Made by a program: the position numbers and the translations under genes
The notes under the pieces: generated by a model
Told to the model about the DNA's origin: nothing
Database searches by the model: none
What the model saw: only the letters and a program-made list of their open reading frames with translations
Shown here: in pieces, positions 8,963-18,129 of the stretch
Numbering within the stretch: position 1 is the stretch's first letter
Layout of the letters: each line of letters begins with the position of its first letter
Assembly: GCF_023156235.1 (NCBI RefSeq)
Contig: NZ_JAKZAI010000021.1
Location: forward strand, 1 to 40,283
Origin: Marinobacter goseongensis
GTDB taxonomy: Bacteria; Pseudomonadota; Gammaproteobacteria; Pseudomonadales; Oleiphilaceae
Length of the DNA: 40,283 nucleotides
Reading direction: 5' to 3'

Positions 8963-9015
8963 TAGGGGTATTCAACGATCATTCCCGGCACAGGCCGGAT
9001 CAATCAGGCAACTTC

Positions 9016-9612
9016 ATGACTTCCCGACCACTGCTTCTGGCGTCCTCTTCCCCCTATCGCAAGGCATTGTTGCAAAGGCTCGGAATGCCATTTGTCACCG
9101 CCAGCCCGGACATCGATGAGACCCCCGCCGTCGGGGAATCCCCGCATCACCTGGCCATCCGCCTGGCGCAACAAAAGGCCCAGGCTCTCGCCCCGAGCCA
9201 TCCCGGACACTGGATCATCGGCTCCGATCAGGTGGCCTGCCTGCCCGACGGGACACAACTGAGCAAACCCGGCAGCCATGAACAGGCGGTTCGTCAGCTC
9301 TCCCGCAGCAGCGGCCAAACGGTTTCGTTCCTGACCGGCCTGGCGCTACTCGACGCCGACACGGGCGCCCTCCAGACCCACTGCGAGCCGTTTCAGGTGC
9401 ACTTCCGCACCCTGACCCACAAAGAGATCGAACAATATCTGGAGCGTGAAACACCGTACGATTGCGCCGGAAGCTTCAAGATGGAAGGGCTTGGCATAGC
9501 GCTGTTCGAGTCCCTGGAGGGCCGGGACCCGAACAGTCTGGTTGGATTACCGCTGATCGCGCTGATCGATCTGCTTCGCAACTGGAACCTGAACCCGCTG
9601 CTGACAGACTGA
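9016..9612 (+). CDS. Maf/YceF-type nucleoside triphosphate pyrophosphatase
   Basis: The 198-residue Maf-fold protein hydrolyses non-canonical NTPs to monophosphates; the YceF subgroup prefers 7-methyl-GTP. Visible motifs are LLLASSSPYRKALL at the N-terminus, DIDETP, GSDQV and the GSFKMEGLGIALFESLEGRDPNSLVGLPL block. The yceF placement is supported by location beside yceD-rpmF, where E. coli also carries it. It is divergent from yceD and ends three bases before the convergent sppA stop. The substrate is inferred from the subgroup. Confidence 0.92.
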   Translation: MTSRPLLLASSSPYRKALLQRLGMPFVTASPDIDETPAVGESPHHLAIRLAQQKAQALAPSHPGHWIIGSDQVACLPDGTQLSKPGSHEQAVRQLSRSSGQTVSFLTGLALLDADTGALQTHCEPFQVHFRTLTHKEIEQYLERETPYDCAGSFKMEGLGIALFESLEGRDPNSLVGLPLIALIDLLRNWNLNPLLTD

Positions 9613-9615
9613 ACC

Positions 9616-10647
9616 CTAGCGCAACTCGAAGCGGGCCTCCATCAGGCGATTGGCCAATCCGCTGCCGACCGATACTCCGAACTGATCGACAATGTCCTGG
9701 AACGGCGACTTGCGGCGACTGTAGTCAACCAGATCCTCCTGACCGACCACCTGACGCGCCACGTGTGAGGCACTGCCAAGTCCGTCCACCAGGCCCAGCT
9801 CAAGGGCCTGCTCGCCGCTCCAGACCAGCCCCGAAAACAGCCGTTCGTCATCGGAAAGCCGGTCGCCACGGCCTTCACGCACCTTTTCAATAAACTGCTG
9901 ATGGGTAGTCTCCAGCACGTCCTGCCAGAACGCCACTTCATCGCCGTCTTCCGGCGAGAATGGATCCAGAAACGCTTTGTTCTCACCCGCGGTATAAAGC
10001 CGACGCTCCACGCCGATTTTTTCCATGGCGTCGGTAAACCCGAAGCCACCGGCCACCACTCCGATGGAGCCCACCAGACTGGCCTTGTCCGCGTAAATCT
10101 CGTCCGCGGCAGCAGCGATGTAATACGCTCCGGAGGCACCCACATCGGAAATCACGGCATAGACTTTCTTGTCGGGGTACTCGCCCCGCAGACGCTGAAT
10201 CTCGTCATACACATAGCCGGACTGCACCGGGCTGCCGCCACCGCTGTTGATACGCAGAACCACCGCCACGGAATTATCGGCTTCAAAGGCCTTGCGCAGG
10301 GAGCCCACGATATTGTCAGCACTGGCCAACTCATCGGCGGCAATCAGACCGTTGATTTCAACCAGCGCCGTGTGCTGTCCTGTGGTCGCCTCCAGACTTT
10401 CTCCAAGCGGAAAACGGAATAAAAGCACCAGCAGAAACAGATAGCCGAAGGTCAGAAACTTGAAAAAGATCCCCCAACGGCGACTCTTGCGCTGCTCGGA
10501 CTGCAGCGACAGCACCAGCTTTTCGATCAGCTTCCAGTCGCGACCGGTCTCCGGCGGCAGATTGGGCTTCCCACGCTTCCCGGACTGGGGCGCCGGTGCA
10601 GGCTCATCTCCCCACTCTGGCTTGTCATCCGAATTCCAGTCACTCAT
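9616..10647 (-). CDS. sppA: S49 family signal peptide peptidase (SppA type)
   Basis: The 343-residue inner-membrane protease belongs to the short SppA group that clears cleaved signal peptides or acts in membrane protein quality control. It has a charged N-terminal cytoplasmic stretch, one transmembrane helix (about 59-77) and a single S49 domain. The nucleophile is S172 in SDVGASGAYY and the probable general-base Lys is K224 in AGENKAFLDPF. It is the last gene of the rluC-HAD-sppA unit, 30 bases after the HAD gene. Confidence 0.93.
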   Translation of the reverse strand: MSDWNSDDKPEWGDEPAPAPQSGKRGKPNLPPETGRDWKLIEKLVLSLQSEQRKSRRWGIFFKFLTFGYLFLLVLLFRFPLGESLEATTGQHTALVEINGLIAADELASADNIVGSLRKAFEADNSVAVVLRINSGGGSPVQSGYVYDEIQRLRGEYPDKKVYAVISDVGASGAYYIAAAADEIYADKASLVGSIGVVAGGFGFTDAMEKIGVERRLYTAGENKAFLDPFSPEDGDEVAFWQDVLETTHQQFIEKVREGRGDRLSDDERLFSGLVWSGEQALELGLVDGLGSASHVARQVVGQEDLVDYSRRKSPFQDIVDQFGVSVGSGLANRLMEARFELR

Positions 10648-10677
10648 ACCCTGTTTCCTTATTACATCCGACAGGCA

Positions 10678-11325
10678 TCACAGACCCAACACTTCCCGCA
10701 AATCCGGGACCGAGTCCACGATCGCATGGGGCGCATAATGCCCCAGAACATCCCGCTTATGCACGCCCCACTCAACGCCGATCGACGGCATGCCAATGCG
10801 CTGCGCCATCTCGAGATCGTAGCGGGTATCACCAATCATCACCGCCTCGGCGGGCTTGATGCCGTAGAACGCCAGAATTTCCTGCAGCATCGCGGGGTGG
10901 GGCTTGGAGCGGGTCTCATCGGCGCAACGGGTAATCTCGAAATGAGGTCCCAGGCCGCTCGACACCAACGCCCCTTCCAGGCCTTTGCGGCTCTTGCCGG
11001 TCGCCACAGAACAGCCGCGGCCGCCAGCCCGGATATCAGAAACAACCTCCGCCATGCCGTCAAAGACATTCTGCGGGGTGGTTCCCTTGGAGAAGAAATA
11101 TCGACCGTAGCCCTCGCGAATGGTGTTCATCTGCTCGCGACTGATGCCCGGATACAATTTCTCCAGAGCCTCGACCATGCCAAGGCCAATGATATCCCGG
11201 TAGGCCTCCCGCTCGAGCGCGGGGTAACCCAGTTCAGTCGCGGCCTGATGAAGACTGTCCGCAATGTGCTCCACGGAATCTACCAGCGTGCCATCCCAGT
11301 CGAATATGACGACTTTCACATCCAT
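10678..11325 (-). CDS. HAD-IA hydrolase, phosphoglycolate-phosphatase-like
   Basis: The 215-residue protein has all four HAD motifs: DWDGTLVDS (nucleophile D9, acid D11), ATGKSRKG for motif II, SKPHP for the motif III Lys, and IGDTRYDLEMA for motif IV. A helical cap lies between motifs I and II. ATG at 11325 has an AGGAA site and gives the family's MDVKVVIFDWDGT start. It lies between rluC and sppA, the conserved arrangement in Pseudomonas-like genomes. The substrate is not known; the location suggests housekeeping rather than carbon metabolism. Confidence 0.9.
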   Translation of the reverse strand: MDVKVVIFDWDGTLVDSVEHIADSLHQAATELGYPALEREAYRDIIGLGMVEALEKLYPGISREQMNTIREGYGRYFFSKGTTPQNVFDGMAEVVSDIRAGGRGCSVATGKSRKGLEGALVSSGLGPHFEITRCADETRSKPHPAMLQEILAFYGIKPAEAVMIGDTRYDLEMAQRIGMPSIGVEWGVHKRDVLGHYAPHAIVDSVPDLREVLGL

Positions 11326-11370
11326 AGATCGGTTCCTGTTGTACCAACCTGCGCACAACCCGCAGGCAGC

Positions 11371-12471
11371 CTATCGGCCTGATTGTTGGCGGGCCGCCAA
11401 CCTCGCCAGCACATGCTGGAAGGCCTCGTCATAGGGTGCTTCCAGTCGCACCGGCTCGCCGCTCACCGGCAACGAGAATTCAAGAGCCCGCGCGTGCAGC
11501 ATCAGCCGCTGCCCGCCGGCCGCCCGAAACGCTTTCAGGCTGCCATCATCCATATACTTGTCGTCCCCGGCAATCGGATGACCTGCCCACATGGCATGAA
11601 CCCGAATCTGGTGGGTTCGACCGGTCACCGGCGAAGCCTCCATCAAGCTGTAGCCTTCAAACGCCGAGAGACAACGGAACAGGGTCAGCGACGCCTTGCC
11701 TTCTTCATCCACCCGAACCCGGCGCTCACCGTTGGGCATTTCATAGCGCAGCAGCGGCTCCTCGACGCGATTGACCGACGCAGGCCAACTTCCCGCCACC
11801 AGCGCATGATAATGCTTGCGGATGCGTTTATGGCGAAGCTCGTCCTGCAGGTAGCGCAGCGCGGAGCGCTTCTTTGCCACCATCACCAGCCCTGACGTAT
11901 CGCGGTCGAGGCGATGAACCAGCTCAAGAAAACGAGCCTCCGGTCGTGCCGAGCGCAGCACCTCGATCAGCCCGAAGCTCAGACCACTGCCGCCGTGCAC
12001 GGCGATACCCGCAGGCTTGTTAACCACCAGCATCTGCTCGTTTTCGAACACCACGGCAGCTTCCATGACCGTCTGCACGCGGGAACCCGGCGCAACCTGT
12101 TGCGGTTTCTCCTTGACGGTGATGGGAGGGATACGCACATTGTCACCGGCCTTGAGGCGGGTATCCGGCTTCACCCGGCCCTTGTTGACCCGCACCTCGC
12201 CCTTGCGAATCACCCGGTAAATGATGCTTTTGGGCACACCCCGCAACTGGGCAAGCAGGAAATTGTCCAACCGCTGACCTTCGTTGTCTTCCTCCACGGA
12301 TACGTGACGCACGCCCTCCCGAACCTCCCTTGCGGGCTCCGCGGCCCGCGTATCCGCAGGCGCTGACGACCGCTGGGGCCGGCTTCCGGTTCTCGGCTTG
12401 TGATCCTGGGCAACGCCGCCTCGCCTGGGCGCAGAGCGCGGCGCCTGCCTGTTTCTGGGAGCTTTGGTCAT
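11371..12471 (-). CDS. rluC: 23S rRNA pseudouridine synthase RluC
   Basis: RluC makes pseudouridines at positions 955, 2504 and 2580 (E. coli numbering) of 23S rRNA. An S4 RNA-binding domain spans about residues 66-120 (RLDNFLLAQLRGVPKS) and the RluA-type catalytic domain follows, with the catalytic D189 in HRLDRDTSGLVMVAKK. The first 55 residues form a basic, Pro/Arg-rich extension that may add RNA affinity; a shorter start is possible. It diverges from rne, as in E. coli and Pseudomonas, and heads the rluC-HAD-sppA unit. Confidence 0.94.
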   Translation of the reverse strand: MTKAPRNRQAPRSAPRRGGVAQDHKPRTGSRPQRSSAPADTRAAEPAREVREGVRHVSVEEDNEGQRLDNFLLAQLRGVPKSIIYRVIRKGEVRVNKGRVKPDTRLKAGDNVRIPPITVKEKPQQVAPGSRVQTVMEAAVVFENEQMLVVNKPAGIAVHGGSGLSFGLIEVLRSARPEARFLELVHRLDRDTSGLVMVAKKRSALRYLQDELRHKRIRKHYHALVAGSWPASVNRVEEPLLRYEMPNGERRVRVDEEGKASLTLFRCLSAFEGYSLMEASPVTGRTHQIRVHAMWAGHPIAGDDKYMDDGSLKAFRAAGGQRLMLHARALEFSLPVSGEPVRLEAPYDEAFQHVLARLAARQQSGR

Positions 12472-12501
12472 GAATACCTTATCGATGGCAGAACTGCGGG
12501 A

Positions 12502-12530
12502 TTGAAGCCCTGACAGAATACTGTTATATT
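12502..12530 (+). promoter_or_regulatory. Promoter of rne with extended -10
   Basis: TTGAAG (4/6) and TATATT (5/6) are separated by 17 bases, and a TG one base upstream of the -10 forms an extended -10. The predicted start near 12537 gives a leader of about 530 bases ahead of rne. Confidence 0.6.
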
Positions 12531-12536
12531 CCGGCG

Positions 12537-13070
12537 TGCTTTGCCGTTTGTCTACGGCCTGACCATTTGAGTCAGAAGCCGGAGCGGCAGAAGTATACCG
12601 ACACTATTTGAGAGTTTGAACGCCGCAGGCCCAATCATTAGCGGGCGCGGCGATTAAAATGCTCCCCGGCCATCACGGCAGGTCAATAACAGGCCTACAA
12701 CCGGATCCCGGGAGAGCGAAAACAACCGTACGGAAAACCGTCGGGCGACATCGCGAAGAATCATTACCAGCACGCAGGGCCGGGCCGTCCAGCTTACGAA
12801 TACGACGTGAGACCCAGGCACCAGTGTGAACCTGAAAACGGATAACATGCGTCAACAGACACTTACCTTACACGACTTCTCCCTGCCCTCTGGCAGTCGG
12901 ACCGTCGGCGGTGGTCTCAGGCTTTCGGGGCAGCTACCCGGAAAAGCCTGATCCGTCTGGCCGCCGGCTTGCTTCTGTAGTAGGAGGCCCGCGGCACGCA
13001 CGTTCTGCTTCGCAGATGCATCTCCCCCCGGTTTTCTGTCCAAACCAAACGACAGGAAACCTTTCTTTCC
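12537..13070 (+). promoter_or_regulatory. Long structured 5' leader of rne
   Basis: This gene-free stretch lies between the rne promoter and start codon. RNase E in enterobacteria limits its own synthesis through a long leader, so a similar role is expected. The clearest structure is a hairpin at 12918-12950 (arms CAGGCTTT and AAAAGCCTG with inner GGG/CCC pairing) enclosed by an outer stem at 12904-12912 with 12960-12968 (GTCGGCGGT / GCCGCCGGC). Together they resemble a branched sensor element. Short frames inside have no convincing ribosome-binding sites. Confidence 0.65.
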
Positions 13071-16000
13071 ATGAAAAGAATGCTAATCAATGCAACTCAC
13101 CCTGAAGAGTTGCGCGTCGCCCTCGTTGACGGCCAGCGTCTGTTTGATCTCGACATCGAATCCAGCTCCCGTGAGCAGAAAAAAGCCAACATCTACAAGG
13201 GTCGCATTACCCGTGTAGAGCCCAGCCTTGAAGCCGCTTTCGTCGACTTCGGTGCGGATCGGCACGGCTTCCTGCCCCTGAAGGAAATCTCAAAGGAGTA
13301 CTTCAAGAAATCCCCGGGCCAGATCGAAGGCAAGATCAACATCAAGGATGTGGTATCTGAAGGCCAGGAAGTCATCATTCAGGTCGACAAGGAAGAGCGC
13401 GGCAACAAGGGCGCAGCCCTGACCACCTTCATTTCCCTGGCAGGCCGCTATCTGGTGCTGATGCCCAACAACGCCCGCGCCGGTGGTATTTCCCGCCGCA
13501 TCGAGGGTGACGAGCGTGCCCAGCTGAAAGAAGCGATGAACGACGTCCAGGTACCGAAATCCATGGGCATCATCGTTCGCACCGCTGGCATCGGCCGCAC
13601 CAGCGAAGAGCTTCAGTGGGATCTGGATTACCTGGTGCAGTTCTGGGAAGCCATCACCCAGGCCGCTGGTGAGCGCAAGGCGCCCTTCCTGATCCATCAG
13701 GAAAGCAACGTGATCATCCGCGCCGTGCGCGACTACCTCCGCCAGGACATTGGCGAGGTGCTGATTGACGCCCCCACGGTGTACGAAGATGTGCTGAATT
13801 TCGTCCGTGCCGTAATGCCAACCTTCGAGAACAAGATCAAGCTGTACAAGGATGAAATCCCGCTGTTCAGCCGCTACCAGATCGAAGGCCAGATCGAAAC
13901 CGCCTTCCAGCGTGAAGTGAAGCTGCCCTCCGGTGGCTCGATTGTGATCGACCCCACCGAGGCACTGGTGTCTATCGACATCAACTCCTCCCGTGCCACC
14001 AAGGGTCATGACATCGAAGAAACCGCGCTGCAGACCAACCTGGAAGCAGCGGAAGAGATCGCCCGCCAGCTGCGGCTGCGCGACATGGGCGGCCTGATTG
14101 TCATCGACTTCATCGACATGACTCCGGCCAAACACCAGCGCGAAGTGGAGCAAAAAGTACGCGAAGCTCTGGAAATTGACCGTGCCCGGGTTCAGGTCGG
14201 CAAGATCTCCCGTTTCGGCCTGCTGGAAATGTCCCGCCAGCGCCTGCGCCCTTCCCTCGGCGAAACCCGCAGTGAAGTGTGCCCGCGCTGTGAAGGCCAG
14301 GGCACCATCCGTGGCATCGAATCCCTTGCGCTCAGCATCATGCGCCTGATCTACGAGGAATCGTCGAAAGAGAAGACCGGTGAGGTCCGCGCCATCGTGC
14401 CGGTCGCCGTCGCCACCTTCCTGCTCAACGAGAAGCGCAAGCAGCTTGCCGATATCGAGAGTCGCCAGGAAGTGAGCGTCGTGGTTGTGCCTGCACCACA
14501 CATGGAAACCCCGCACTTTGAAATCGTGCGTATGCGTGAAGACGAAAGCGGCGCCGAGCACGTGTCCAGCTATCAGGTCGCCGAGGAATACGCCCAGCAC
14601 GAAGAGGAGGTGTTCCAGGCCCCCAACGCCCAGCCGCCTGTTCGCGAGCAGGCTGCCGTGAAAGCCATTCGCCCCGTTGCTGCCCCGGCACCGGCAGCCG
14701 CCGCTGCACCGGCACAGCCGGCCAGCGAGCAGGAAGAAGGTCTGTTCCGCAAGCTCGGCCGCAAAATCGCCTGCTTCTTCAGCGGCGAAACGGAAACCGG
14801 AGGCGAACAGAAGCCGAAAACTCAGGGCGCCCGCGATGATCGCCGTACCCAGGGTCGTCAGGATCGCCGCAAAACTCGCGTAGCACGCGACGATGACCGC
14901 AGTGGCAACCGCAGCGGCAATGAACGCCGCCAGGGTGGTCAGCCGAATCGTGGCGGTGATGAAAACCGCAATCGTAACCGCAATCGTGGCGATGATCAGA
15001 ACCGTGGCGGCCAGCAGACCCGCTCCGGTGCTGGCGGCAACGCAGCCAACAAGGACGGTGAAAATAAAGGCGGTGACAACCGTCGTGGCAATCAGAGCCA
15101 GGGTCGCGGCCAGGGTCGCAATCGCCCTCAGCGGGACCAGAAAGATCAACGGGATCAGAAAGACCCGAAGGATCAGAAGGAACAGAAGGACAACCGCGAA
15201 AAGCCGGACAACGCCGCCAAGGCAGCACCCGAGAAAACCGGTGGTGAAGAAAAGCGTCGCAAGCCGCGCCGTTCCCGCAACCGTGACGGTTCTGCGAGCG
15301 AGTCACCGGCGTCAACTCCAGCCGATCGGAAAGCGTCTCGCAGTGAACGGCACCAGAAGGATACCTATCCGGAGGACCGCCAGGATGCACCGAAAGCAGA
15401 CGTGAAAGCCGAAGCCGCTCCCAAGGCTGCAGAAGCTCAGGCCACGCCGGTGCAAGCGCCAAAAGCCGAGGACAAGCCAGCCGAGAAAGCACCGAAGGCC
15501 GAGCAGGCGCCTGCAAAGACCGACGCTAAAGCCGACGACAAGGCCGACAGCAAACCGGCGCAGAAACCAGCTTCAGCTCCTGAGGCCGCCAAGGCAACGC
15601 CTGCAGCTGTGGCTGACACCGAGGCCAAGGCTGAGAGCAAGCCTGCCAAACAGCTGGAAACCAAGCCGTCAGAGCTATCGGCAGAGGCCCCGGAAGCAGC
15701 CAGCAAACCCGCTGACAAGCCCGCGGAAGAGCCAGCCAAACCTGCCGAACCTGCCAAGCCGGCGAAAGCCGAAGCGGCTCCGGAGACGCCCAAGGCCGAC
15801 ACCGACAAGCCGGCAGCTCCTGCGAGAAAGCCCAAGGCAGCGCCGAAGGCGGACACCAAAGTAGACGCCCAGCCGCAACAGCCGGCTGCCAAAGCCGAAA
15901 AGTCAGGCGCCAAAGCGGAGCAGCCCGAAGCCAAAGCGGAGCAGCCTGCACCGAAAGCGGAAAAGCCAGCCCCGCAGCCAGAGAACGCCAAGCCTGCGGC

Positions 16001-16199
16001 CGAACCGGCAGCGAAGGCGGAAGCGCCTGCGAAGCAGCCAGTCCCGGAAAGCAAGCAACCGGAAAAAGCAGCCGAACCTACAAGCGTTGAAAAGGCACCG
16101 GATGTACCGGTGACGCCCGGACGCGCCTACAATGATCCGCGAGAAGTTCGCAAACGTCAGCGAGCGGCGGAAGAGGCCAAAAAGGCCGGGAGCAACTAA
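13071..16199 (+). CDS. rne: Ribonuclease E
   Basis: This 1042-residue endoribonuclease starts mRNA decay and processes rRNA and tRNA, and scaffolds the degradosome at the inner membrane. The N-terminal half holds the S1 domain (about 35-120), the catalytic aspartates D303 (SIDIN) and D346 (IDFIDM), and the zinc link C404-PR-C407; these positions equal the E. coli numbering. Residues 556-572 ([17 protein letters not shown]) resemble the membrane-binding amphipathic segment A. The rest is disordered: an Arg/Asn/Gly-rich RNA-binding stretch, a KDQ/RDQ repeat, then a long Ala/Lys/Pro/Glu repeat tail. The start [13 protein letters not shown] is canonical. Long antisense frames here are compositional artefacts. 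Confidence 0.98.
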   Translation: MKRMLINATHPEELRVALVDGQRLFDLDIESSSREQKKANIYKGRITRVEPSLEAAFVDFGADRHGFLPLKEISKEYFKKSPGQIEGKINIKDVVSEGQEVIIQVDKEERGNKGAALTTFISLAGRYLVLMPNNARAGGISRRIEGDERAQLKEAMNDVQVPKSMGIIVRTAGIGRTSEELQWDLDYLVQFWEAITQAAGERKAPFLIHQESNVIIRAVRDYLRQDIGEVLIDAPTVYEDVLNFVRAVMPTFENKIKLYKDEIPLFSRYQIEGQIETAFQREVKLPSGGSIVIDPTEALVSIDINSSRATKGHDIEETALQTNLEAAEEIARQLRLRDMGGLIVIDFIDMTPAKHQREVEQKVREALEIDRARVQVGKISRFGLLEMSRQRLRPSLGETRSEVCPRCEGQGTIRGIESLALSIMRLIYEESSKEKTGEVRAIVPVAVATFLLNEKRKQLADIESRQEVSVVVVPAPHMETPHFEIVRMREDESGAEHVSSYQVAEEYAQHEEEVFQAPNAQPPVREQAAVKAIRPVAAPAPAAAAAPAQPASEQEEGLFRKLGRKIACFFSGETETGGEQKPKTQGARDDRRTQGRQDRRKTRVARDDDRSGNRSGNERRQGGQPNRGGDENRNRNRNRGDDQNRGGQQTRSGAGGNAANKDGENKGGDNRRGNQSQGRGQGRNRPQRDQKDQRDQKDPKDQKEQKDNREKPDNAAKAAPEKTGGEEKRRKPRRSRNRDGSASESPASTPADRKASRSERHQKDTYPEDRQDAPKADVKAEAAPKAAEAQATPVQAPKAEDKPAEKAPKAEQAPAKTDAKADDKADSKPAQKPASAPEAAKATPAAVADTEAKAESKPAKQLETKPSELSAEAPEAASKPADKPAEEPAKPAEPAKPAKAEAAPETPKADTDKPAAPARKPKAAPKADTKVDAQPQQPAAKAEKSGAKAEQPEAKAEQPAPKAEKPAPQPENAKPAAEPAAKAEAPAKQPVPESKQPEKAAEPTSVEKAPDVPVTPGRAYNDPREVRKRQRAAEEAKKAGSN

Positions 16200-16202
16200 G
16201 GC

Positions 16203-16745
16203 ATGCTATCCAATTCGGACATCGAAGCACTGGAAGACATTCTGTTTGCGGAGCCCTGGGGTGATGATGCCCTGGACTTTTTCGGGCTTCACGGCGTGGT
16301 GTGTGCCAGTGTTGTCGGACCGGTGGAGCTGACCGCTGAAGACATGTTTCGCCTTGCCACGGGAAGCGACCAGCTTCCCGACGGTCAGGTGCCGGAGATC
16401 TTCAGCCAGTGCGTCAGTCAACTGACCCGTGCCATGGCTCACGCCCTGGACATGGGGCAGCCCCTCGAACTTCCTGAGCCGGAAGACGGCGACCCGATGA
16501 ACGCGCTGGAAAACTGGTGTGCGGGTTTCGTTGACACGTTTATGGAAAGTGAAGACGAGTGGTTGCAGGGGGGTGGCGAGGAAGAAACCGCCGACCTGCT
16601 GGTGCCGATGCTGACCCTCTCGGGTCTGTTCGAGGATGAGGACTTCCAGAATGTCCGTAACAGCGAGAAGCTGTCCCGACAGATGGCGGACGCTATTCCC
16701 GACTCACTGACCGACCTGTACCTGCTGTATCACGCCCCGGATTAA
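16203..16745 (+). CDS. YecA/UPF0149 family protein
   Basis: The 180-residue acidic protein fits the UPF0149 (YgfB/YecA) family: FFGLHGVVCASVVGP near the N-terminus, then WCAGFVDTF and a helical C-terminal half. It lacks the C-terminal SEC-C zinc motif of longer YecA proteins. It begins three bases after rne and is probably co-transcribed with it. Its stop overlaps the convergent PHP gene by four bases. Function is unknown; the link to rne may be only positional. Confidence 0.8.
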   Translation: MLSNSDIEALEDILFAEPWGDDALDFFGLHGVVCASVVGPVELTAEDMFRLATGSDQLPDGQVPEIFSQCVSQLTRAMAHALDMGQPLELPEPEDGDPMNALENWCAGFVDTFMESEDEWLQGGGEEETADLLVPMLTLSGLFEDEDFQNVRNSEKLSRQMADAIPDSLTDLYLLYHAPD

Positions 16746-17620
16746 GCCGGCGCGGAACAGCCCACAGGTTCTCTGAAATAATGCCAGACCGGCTCCAGCC
16801 CGTCTGGCATTTTCATGATATGGCCCAGCTCACACCAGGGGGCACCGGGAAAGTGAAAATCACTGCCCTGGGACGCCAGTAGCTCCTGCCTTCGGCACAA
16901 TTCCGCCAGAAAACCCAGATCACCACTGGACTGCCCCGAGGTAGACACCTCGATGGATCGCCCACCTGCCCTGATGAAATCGTGAACGAGGTTTCTCAGC
17001 TTGGTGGCCGTGAGTTTGTATTTGCGCGGATGGGCCAGAACCGCAATGCCCCCCGCATCGGTAATCCACTGCACCACTTCTGTAAGGTCCGGCCAGAACG
17101 CCCGGACATCCCCCGGCTTACCGGCTCCCAGGTAGCGCTTGAACGCCTGGGCGCTGTCTTTCACCTTTCCCTCATCCACCAGAACCCGGGCAAAATGCGG
17201 GCGGCCCGGCACATCACCGCCGGCCGCCGCCGTGGCTTTGTCCAGCAGGTCCGTCACCCCGATCTTCTGCAGTCGATCAACGATCATCCGTGCCCGCGCC
17301 CAGCGGTTTTCATGCTGCCGCGCCAGCGCCTGCCGGAAAGCAGGGCTGTCACCGTCAAAATCGAGGCCCACGATGTGGATGGTCTGGGTTTTCCAGAGGC
17401 AGGACAGTTCCGTACCGTTGATCAGTTGCACACCGGATGCCGCGGCCTCAGCGCGAGCCTCAGGCAAACCCTCGATGGTGTCGTGATCGGTGAGCGCCAG
17501 GTGAGTGACCCCCTTCCCGGCTGCCCGGCGCACCAGTTCCGCAGGCGGCAGCGCGCCGTCTGACGCGGTGCTATGGCAATGCAGATCAATGCAGAAAACA
17601 GACTCTTGGGGTATAGTCAC
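16742..17620 (-). CDS. PHP-domain phosphoesterase (YciV / RNase AM type)
   Basis: The product of about 292 residues has the PHP metal-binding motifs DLHCHSTASDG and ALTDHDT near the N-terminus, a helical insertion, and later HPRKYK and SDFHFPG motifs. The family acts on 3',5'-nucleoside bisphosphates and trims 5' ends of short RNAs, including rRNA. The best start is GTG at 17620, since AGGA lies six bases before it; an ATG at 17626 directly abuts that AGGA, and a GTG at 17650 is also in frame. It diverges from the YciI gene. Confidence 0.88.
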   Translation of the reverse strand: MTIPQESVFCIDLHCHSTASDGALPPAELVRRAAGKGVTHLALTDHDTIEGLPEARAEAAASGVQLINGTELSCLWKTQTIHIVGLDFDGDSPAFRQALARQHENRWARARMIVDRLQKIGVTDLLDKATAAAGGDVPGRPHFARVLVDEGKVKDSAQAFKRYLGAGKPGDVRAFWPDLTEVVQWITDAGGIAVLAHPRKYKLTATKLRNLVHDFIRAGGRSIEVSTSGQSSGDLGFLAELCRRQELLASQGSDFHFPGAPWCELGHIMKMPDGLEPVWHYFREPVGCSAPA

Positions 17621-17707
17621 ATTCATTCCTGAAGCTAAAGGGCAAAACACGCTGGCAGTTTACCAGCCAACGGATTGCCTGTACCAAACAACGTTCCGGA
17701 GAACCCT

Positions 17708-18007
17708 ATGTACTACGCCATCATCAGCGAAGATGTGGAGAGCAGCCTGCCGTTGCGCCAGACCGCGCGCCCGGCTCACATCGAGCGGCTGCAGGCGCTG
17801 AAAGCAGAGGGCCGGCTGTTGGTGGCGGGCCCTCACCCGGCGCTGGACACCCCCGAGCCCGGAGACGCCGGCTTCACCGGCAGCCTGGTCATCGCCGAAT
17901 TCGATTCCCTGGACGCCGCACAGCGCTGGGCAGACGCGGACCCCTACGTAGACGCCGGGGTATACCAGAAGGTAACGGTTAAACCGTTCAAGGCCGTTCT
18001 GCCGTGA
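17708..18007 (+). CDS. YciI family protein
   Basis: The 99-residue protein has the YciI ferredoxin-like fold pattern: [10 protein letters not shown], a conserved [27 protein letters not shown] segment with the His, and DPYVDAGVY with the Asp near the C-terminus. ATG at 17708 is preceded by GGAG. In E. coli yciI is near trpH/yciV and the septation gene yciB/ispA; here too it pairs with the YciV-type gene. Function is not established beyond the fold. Confidence 0.88.
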   Translation: MYYAIISEDVESSLPLRQTARPAHIERLQALKAEGRLLVAGPHPALDTPEPGDAGFTGSLVIAEFDSLDAAQRWADADPYVDAGVYQKVTVKPFKAVLP

Positions 18008-18027
18008 ACCAGGCAATGCGTCCATGA

Positions 18028-18046
18028 GCGTATTGTAATAATACGC
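18028..18046. repeat. Inverted repeat after the YciI gene
   Basis: Perfect 7-bp arms GCGTATT and AATACGC are separated by GTAAT. There is no T-run, so it is not a typical terminator. It lies about 40 bases upstream of the likely promoter of the SH3-domain gene and could be an operator. Confidence 0.5.
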
Positions 18047-18067
18047 CGCTTGAATGCAGGGAAAGCT

Positions 18068-18091
18068 GTGACAAAATTGCGCACTTATAAT
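18068..18091 (+). promoter_or_regulatory. Candidate promoter of the SH3-PilZ gene pair
   Basis: A perfect -10 hexamer TATAAT lies at 18086-18091, about 38 bases before the GTG start. GTGACA at 18068-18073 looks like a -35 but is only 12 bases away; paired instead with TCTTAT at 18091-18096 the spacing would be 17. Which pair is used cannot be told. Confidence 0.4.
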
Positions 18092-18129
18092 CTTATGCCC
18101 GACACTCGCCAAACTCAGGAAAAAAGCCC

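Noticed and set aside
12654..13105. Short frames in the rne leader as possible leader peptides
   Set aside because: None has a convincing ribosome-binding site, and those nearest rne overlap its start out of frame.
13290..15149. 619-codon open frame antisense to rne
   Set aside because: It lies wholly opposite a clear rne frame, has biased hydrophobic composition from complementing the GC-rich coding strand, and no recognisable family.
15437..16054. 205-codon Ala/Gly/Ser-rich frame antisense to the rne tail
   Set aside because: It is the complement of the KAE/PAE repeats and has no independent features.
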